64,000 nucleotides of DNA from positions 558,001-622,000 of the forward strand of contig CM028335.1 of the NCBI GenBank assembly GCA_016647705.1, in the 5' to 3' direction. The notes beneath the pieces were generated by a model that saw nothing but the letters and a program-made list of their open reading frames with translations, made no database searches and was not told where the DNA came from. The position numbers and the translations under genes were made by a program. Positions 58,270 to 64,000 of this stretch are shown here, one piece after another. Origin of the DNA: Eucommia ulmoides. Its lineage: Eukaryota; Streptophyta; Magnoliopsida; Garryales; Eucommiaceae. How positions within the stretch are numbered: position 1 is the stretch's first letter; every line of letters starts with the position of its first letter.

Positions 58270-58837
58270 AATCCCACTGCGGCAATTGTTGCAACACTAT
58301 CAGGCTTCCGTCTTTGACCGCTGGCAATGGTATACAAGATACATGTCCACAACTCTTTGGGGCATTCAAACAAACAGTTGGAGGTTGGTTGGAGTATATG
58401 TAAATGTAGTAGCTTGAGCAAAGTAATTATCATATATATCTACATAGTGTATAACTGAATTGAATAAAACGAGCTTTCAAATTACTTACGCTTCTTGTTC
58501 TTTCTTTAACTCACATGGCATAGAATATGATAAGTGCATATATTATATCGGGTAAATAATCAAATCTAAGTATTCGATGCACGGACTTGAATTCGCCTCA
58601 AGGTGTATGCTAAGCAAAAATAGGTTATTCAAGAAGAATATGAAGGAAAAAAAAATTGAAAATGTTGTGATCATCCTTTTGCTGGAGATGGATTCAATTT
58701 GAAGTGTACATCATTTTCTTAGAAGCTTTAGTACATATCCAACCCGATGCAATGAACCAGAAAATCAATCAATCTTCTTTTCCTCGTGACTTGGTAATTT
58801 ACTAATAATTTGTTTTTTATTGTTCAATTTTACCGGG
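58270..58837. other. DC1 3' flank
   Basis: The first 270 bp are shared with the DC1 fragment at 49293-49664, including 'tgaataaaacgagctttcaaattactta', whose AATAAA at 58461-58466 is a probable polyadenylation signal. No further gene. Confidence 0.6.
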
Positions 58838-59430
58838 ATTCAATATTTCAATCCCTTACGGGATTTGTTTGGTTCGAGGTAATAGAATCGCATTCTCATG
58901 AAATGAAATTGAATTTTGAATGGATGTCTATCTAAATTTTGATTATATTCCATCAGAATTTGATTCCATTACTTCCAACGAAACATGCCGTTAGAGGTTT
59001 CTAGGTTGGGGTTCAAAAAGTGAAGAATTATGCAAGCTTGAGCACTAGAGGGTTTTATAATTCTGTAGGCGATAATGATGTGCTATTTTTCCCCATTAAT
59101 TAACTTATTTTCTCTTAAACAAGATCTTGGACAAAGTCGTAATTTGGAACGACTCGGCGGGAGAAGAGGCTTTCAACAACGCCAAGAGATGCTTCTTCGT
59201 AGTTCGTTTTTTTTTCTCCAGAAATTATGAGGTTTTTAGGCGGGGGAGGTGTAAATTCAGCAGCAGTTTTTTAAAATGTGGTTCTTCAGCATCAGTTTTT
59301 GAAAATGTTGTTATTTTGTTGATTAGGTGAATAGGTGTTATTGGTTTCCGTAATGTTCTGATGTTTATATGGGAATGATTTCAGTTTTCAATTGTAATGA
59401 CAGTTGATATGGTTAAATTAGTTAAAAAGA
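58838..59430 (+). pseudogene. Shrunken copy of gene W
   Basis: Contains in order: part of W intron 1 (matches 46790-46930), a short part of exon 2 (DKVVIWNDSAGEEAFNNAK), then directly the W 3' UTR (matches 48950-49140). Relative to W it has lost about 1.3 kb of intron, about 27 bp early in exon 2 and about 630 bp covering the rest of the coding region. A 132-bp MITE sits in the intron part. It cannot encode a W protein. Confidence 0.92.
58859..58990. mobile_element. PIF/Harbinger-type MITE, 132 bp
   Basis: Inverted ends CGGGATTTGTTTGGTTCGAG and (reverse complement) CGGCATGTTTCGTTGGAAG, both followed inward by taat-ga/gaatc. It is flanked by TTA at 58856-58858 and 58991-58993. The intact W intron at 46809-46811 carries the unoccupied site with a single TTA, which proves the boundaries. 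Confidence 0.93.
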
Positions 59431-59689
59431 AATGAGCTCTTTACATCAGATTTGGAACCCGATTTCATAAAATTAAATTTTTTGTTCATGCAGTACATTA
59501 TTTTTTTTAGAAGTCTAAATTCATTGTAATATATAAAAGTCAGTAGTGATTTTTATGTCTTACACTGGCTTTGTATTTTTTACATAATGATATCTTAGCA
59601 ATGACATCAAATTAATAAAAATATCAAATTAAATAATTATTTTACTTATAATCCCATCTATTCGAGTTTATAGAAATACTAATATTTCT

Positions 59690-60060
59690 ATACTGCCACT
59701 AGCCGACAGATTTCGTCCCCATCAGTCATTGGAATTTCGATCACCTATTACCGAAATTATTTTAGTTACATTTAGTTATTTTTTAATAATATTTTTTTAA
59801 CATTTATTTTGGTTATAATTTTTTTTTGTCACATTCAACTAATTTTTTGGTTGCTAGTCGTAAACAAGTTACAAAAATATATAAAAATGTAACTAAAAAT
59901 GCACAAAAAAACCCCACTAAATATAGTTACAAGTAACTAAATGAAATCCGACAACAGTTGACCAAACTTTGATGATGTCCAACGGCAGGTTGCGACGAAA
60001 AGTGACACCGGCTGTAGATAATATAAAACTTAATTGAAAACATTTGATTGAGGAGGAGGG
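59690..60060. repeat. Dispersed repeat, copy B
   Basis: Same orientation and order as 1-500: 'gaaattattttagttaca', 'aatgtaactaaaaatgcac', 'acatttgattga'. It lies between the W relic and the truncated DC1 copy. Confidence 0.6.
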
Positions 60061-60185
60061 TAGTGTATATCAATTTTGCAAATGATGGGGTGGAATTGAA
60101 ATTTAACATCTTTATTTACCTGATTAGTTGCAACTAAGAAGGATTTTCCTTAGTTATTAAAAATAATGATAATCTAGAGACATTG

Positions 60186-60680
60186 ATGGATATCGATCAT
60201 CCATTGCTATTCATCGAGGAACAGCAGAAGTATGATGTCGACGAGAAAGTGCAATGCTGCAACGGGTGTCATTTACCTATCTTTCCAGGCAATCCTTTGT
60301 ACAGTTGCGGCCATGACTGCCAATTTGAGCTACACAAATGGTGCTTGCGATGGAGTTTGGAATGGTGTTCAGACTGCCTCTTTGAGCTTCAGATCAAGCA
60401 CCCAAACCACCAACATCCGTCGACTCTGCTATCGGTATCGGCGTCGTCCATTTGTAATGGCTGTGGCACGAAACACGGTGAAGGTCCCTCCTATCAGTGC
60501 ACTGTCCGTAATCGATTCTGGATTCACAGATATTGTGCTTTGTTGCCGACTACCGTCAAATGCCCGGATCTTCACCACCATGATCACCTGGCTCACTCTT
60601 GCATATTCGCGCTCAATTGCCTATTCAAATTTCGAGATGGCATGGGTGGTGGAATGAAAAGAGCAGAAAGAAAGACATAA
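60186..60680 (+). pseudogene. Truncated DC1 gene copy
   Basis: An open frame of 164 codons from ATG 60186. Its start (MDIDHPLLFIEEQQKYDVDE then CCNGCHLPIFPGNPLYSC) aligns with the 5' end of the DC1 gene, including the segment missing there. It lacks one internal module (the DPFCALP region is deleted), keeps CNGCGTKHGEGPSYQC and RFWIHRYCALLPTTVK, then runs into unrelated sequence (FKFRDGMGGGMKR) and stops. It could be transcribed as a short DC1 protein, but loss of three quarters of the gene argues for a relic. Confidence 0.8.
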
Positions 60681-61045
60681 AAGGTAATCAAAGAACAGTA
60701 AAAAACAACAAAATGATTTCCTTCTGTTTCTGCCAGAGTTTATTTCAGTCTCTTGACAATGCATGAATTTTGTTTGTTTTATTTCATTTTATCTTCAGGT
60801 TTTAAACATGAAGCCGGAGTTGAAATAGAGGTCTTCTCCATGGCCTTCTCAACTCTACTTTCCATGCCAGAATTGAGTGCTTCAATCGTCTCGAGCTGGG
60901 CAATAGAATCTTTGTCAGCATTTACATTGAGGTTTTGAATAACTTTGTCTGAATGCTGTTGAATCGACGAACAAGAAAGAAGGCATTGAATTTCCACTCG
61001 AGATATAGAGAAATTGGCAGAATTCTCAAACTTTCAATTGGAATT
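60681..61045. other. Spacer before the second Copia element
   Basis: No gene supported. A minus-strand frame of about 70 codons (60997-60779) has a coiled-coil-like reading (VIQNLNVNADKDSIAQLETIE) and might be a leftover exon, but no flanking exon was found. Confidence 0.4.
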
Positions 61046-61238
61046 TGTTGAAATATTATATTGATGCGTTAATTTATATTTTTGGTATCTTTATTATAGG
61101 GCTTTATTAAGTCCATTTATTTCAATAATATTCTTCTTAATTTAGCTTATTCCTGCGTCTATATAATTAGGGGAATAAGACTCATTCTGTATGTACAAAA
61201 TTATCAATATAATTTTCTTCTTCCCCTATATCCTTTTT
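61046..61238 (+). repeat. 5' LTR of a decayed Copia element
   Basis: Begins TGTTGAAATATTATATTGAT and runs to just before the primer binding site at 61239. It contains TATA-like 'tctatataatt' at 61158. At about 190 bp it is short, as in several plant Copia lineages. The matching 3' LTR lies beyond the window. Confidence 0.75.
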
Positions 61239-61252
61239 GGTATCTAGAGCCA
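61239..61252 (+). other. Primer binding site (initiator Met tRNA)
   Basis: TGGTATCTAGAGCC matches the usual plant Copia primer site TGGTATCAGAGC with one extra base. It fixes the right boundary of the LTR. Confidence 0.8.
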
Positions 61253-61559
61253 ATATATTTTTTTTTCCAAACCCTAAAAGCCGTTGACTTCACTGTTTAC
61301 CACCACCAAGCCACTGCCGCCGCCACTAATCACGAAACCCTAGCCTGCAAAACCAGCCACCACCGCAACCCTAACTCTTCGAACTAATCGCAACCAACCC
61401 ACCGAAACCCTAGCTTGCCGTCGCTGGACAAACGACCACCGAAACCCTAAATCGTCGTCATCAGCCGTGAACCCTTACCTTACGCATCTCAGCCTCGCCA
61501 CCGAAACCCTAGCTTCGCCACCAACTTCGCCCGAAGCCAAATTAGTGCGCCATCAGCCT

Positions 61560-61680
61560 TGCCAACAAAACCCCAGCTGCGATTTCGCGACCTCGCCATC
61601 TTCGCGACCCCCAGCTGCGATTTCGCGAACCACCGATCTTCGCGACCCCCAGTTGCGATTTCGCGAACCACCCATCTCTG
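61560..61680. repeat. Minisatellite in the Copia leader, about 43 bp unit
   Basis: The phrase 'cagctgcgatttcgcgaacc', then 'atcttcgcgaccc', occurs three times (about 61569, 61612 and 61650), with the last copy decaying. The wider leader (61260-61990) is rich in 'aaccctag' and CCACCG phrases. It is non-coding. Confidence 0.75.
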
Positions 61681-61992
61681 TACACCATCTCGAGCAAACA
61701 AGTCAATTGCTCCTATTACTCTGTTTGCAACCAGACCTTGCAACCATTAGTCTGACATCATTGCAGGCAGCCATCTCGCTTCTGCCCTTGCTGCCAATTG
61801 CGGATTGTTCTCTAGTTGTTGGTATTCCGGCTGTTCTAAATATATGGCCGCCTCTTCGATTTCCTGAATGATTGGGTAACTCTGTCTCAAGTTCGCTTCT
61901 CAAATTGTGCCTTCTTTCTCCGAAGCCAGATCAGTCTTTCGTATTATTTTGTCTGTGTATTTCATTGCTACGAACTCATCACATCTGTATTC

Positions 61993-64000
61993 ATGGCATC
62001 CGGAAGAGAAGGTGACATCCCATCTCAGACCGTTCATGCTCTACAGCTATCCGCCAGCTTGGATTCTACTCGTGTCCCTGAGGCCACGGTCCAACGTGTT
62101 ACCACCGTCTTACTCAATGGAGCGAATTTCCCTGCCTGGTCCCGCTCTCTCCGTTTCTACCTTGGTGGAAAACATAAGATCGGATGGCTCAACGACACTG
62201 AGCCAAAGCCAAATATCAACAATCCCAAGTTTACTCAGTAGGACGCTGATAATTGTACCATCCTCGGGTGGATCTTCAACTCTATGGAGGAACGGATCTA
62301 TAACATCTTCATGTTTCACGAGACGGTCAATGGATTATGGTCTGCTGTTACGAAGATGTATGCTCATTCTCGCAATGAATCACGGATCTTTGAGCTCTAC
62401 CGTGAGATTTCCCATGCCTCCCAGGCATCCTTGGGACTTTCAGTTGCAGATTACTTTGGTTACCTTCAATCTCGGTGGGAAGAACTTGCGCAATATGGAC
62501 TTCTGAGTGAATTCCCTGAAGATGCTGCTAAGATTGAAGCCAAGCGCCAGGATCGTCGACACACATACCATTTCTTGTTGGGTTTAAATCCAGAGTACGA
62601 GAATCTTCGCACTCAGATTTTGAACACATCACCGATGCCGGATCTATACAATGTATTCTCTACTGTTGACAATGATTCCAAACATCGACTCCTTCTCCCA
62701 CCTGAAGTCACTCTTTCAATCCCTGAGTAGATGGCTTTTCTGGCTCCCTCTGGTCCGCAGATGGCCTTTTCGGCCCCCTCAGGTCCTCGCCCATCAGGCA
62801 CGAGGCCATACTGTCAGCACTGCCAAAAGCCTGGTCACACCATTGATCGTTGTTACAATCTTCATCCTGAATTGAAACCCCAAAACCTAGGAGGGCGGAA
62901 AAGAAGAGGAGGACCACGTACTGGTGTTATTGCTGATATTGTCCCTGGTTCAACAAATCCTCCATCAGCTTCGCTGGATATTTCCCACGTCTAGGCCCAA
63001 CTTGCCCAACTTCAGGCTCAGTTAACCATTTTAGCATCGTCTTCCGGCCCCACGGTTGCTCTTACCTCCGGTACTCCTACTGCGCTTCATGGTAAGTTTG
63101 GTCGCCTTACTTGGATGCTGGATTCTGGGGCTAACAATCACATGACTGGTGAGATTTCTACCTTCACCACCTCTGTGTCACCTATTAACAAGTCTGTATG
63201 CATTGCCGATGGTATCTCTATCCCTATTCATTGTCAGGGAAATGTCCGTTTGTCCCCTGATATCACTCTTCACTCTATTTACTATGTTCCTAAATTTGCC
63301 TATAATATTCTATCTATTAGTTGTCTTGCAAAAAATCTCAACTGTGCCATTGTTTTCTTACCTAATTGTTGCCTCTTGCAGGACCTGACTACGAGGAAGA
63401 TTTTTGGCAGGGGATATGAACACGATGGCCTCTATTACTTTGGCAGCCCTCCACCTCCATCTGTTCCACCTTTTAGTATGCAAGCTTCTGTACTACTTGT
63501 TTTTTATTCATCTATGTGTTCTTTCAAAAATTTAAACTTGTGGCATGCTCGTTTAGGACATGCAAACTTTTAGTATTATTGTTGGTTGTTTCCGTCTCTT
63601 AATAAAGCTTGCAAAGACTTTAAATTTTAATGTGTGGTTTGTGAATTGTCTAAACACACACATACCTCTTATATTCTTCGCATGCACCGTGCCCTCCAAG
63701 CATTTGATCTTATCCATTCTGATATTTGGGGACCCTCTCCTATTACAGTCATTTCCAAACACTGTTACTATGTCACCTTCATAGATGATTATAGTCGGTG
63801 TACTTGAGTTTATTTGATGAAGCACAAATCCGAGGTTTACACTCACTTTATCCACTTCTTTCAAATGATAAAAACCCAATATAAAACCATTGTGTGCAAT
63901 ATTAGGTCTGATAATGGCCGAGAATACTTATTCGATGAATTTCGAGCTGAGATTAATAAGCAAGGTATTCTTCAGCAACTTACCTGCCCCTACACCCCTG
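61993..64000 (+). pseudogene. Copia gag-pol, decayed, truncated by the window end
   Basis: One continuous frame from ATG 61993 to the window edge, with no frameshift but six stops: TAG at 62239, 62728, 62992 and 63571, TAA at 63628 and TGA at 63805. Order: gag with NGANFPAWSRSL (UBN2-type start), zinc knuckle CQHCQKPGHTIDRC, protease active site LDSGANNHM, integrase finger with LWHARLGH and the second pair CVVCELSK, integrase core starting FDLIHSDIWGP and RSDNGREY. RT and RNase H would lie beyond 64000. The element cannot make a polyprotein. Confidence 0.9.

Noticed and set aside
61300-61520. Telomere-like aaccctaa repeats
   Set aside because: Only scattered single copies within a Copia leader, not a tandem array.

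Overview
This is a nuclear window from a flowering plant, almost certainly a eudicot. It is AT-rich, its genes are split by GT-AG introns, and its recognisable genes belong to plant families: a GH17 glucanase, an IQ67-domain protein, purple acid phosphatase 16 and a DC1 Cys/His-rich protein. Plant mobile elements fill most of the rest: Helitron, Copia, PIF/Harbinger MITEs, a Mutator-like element and tRNA-type SINEs. The species cannot be named from sequence alone.

The left part (1-19.9 kb) is the most gene-like. It opens with repeats and a probable 3.2-kb composite PIF/Harbinger-type element. Then come a two-exon endo-1,3-beta-glucanase (4801-6543, +), a five-exon IQD calmodulin-binding scaffold gene (11953-8006, -) with a SINE in one intron and a MITE in another, and a five-exon PAP16-type metallophosphatase (16928-14087, -). 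All three assemble in frame across their introns and look functional.

The middle (19.9-44.4 kb) is transposon territory. A 2.4-kb Mutator-like element (19956-22346) has 20-bp terminal inverted repeats, a perfect 9-bp target duplication and about twenty GTTAAC palindromes packed into 1 kb. A Helitron on the minus strand follows. Its 3' end is exact (stem-loop plus CTAG at 22623). Its Rep-helicase gene (30732-25280) assembles into seven exons whose only defects are two nonsense codons, and its N-terminal region is built from repeated exon modules. A candidate 5' end at 44351 would make the element about 21.7 kb, including a young 6.2-kb Copia element (35248-41414, 5-bp target duplication, one intact gag-pol frame), several tandem repeat arrays, a 42-bp-arm hairpin and a fold-back element.

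The right part (44.4-64 kb) holds a probable LTR remnant and a two-exon gene for an Asn/Trp/Gly-rich protein of unknown function (called W here; 46528-48916, +). Next is a cluster of captured or decayed gene fragments (isochorismatase-like plus CRWN/NMCP-like) and two neighbouring PIF/Harbinger-type elements. A DC1 gene (about 56259-58269, +) is followed by a shrunken W copy and a truncated DC1 copy, and a DC1 3' fragment also follows the intact W gene. The W and DC1 pieces alternate, which points to an ancestral W-DC1 tandem array. The window ends inside a decayed Copia element (61046 onward) whose gag-pol frame carries six stops but no frameshift.

Exon coordinates were assembled by eye from splice consensus, reading-frame continuity and family knowledge. 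No database search was run.
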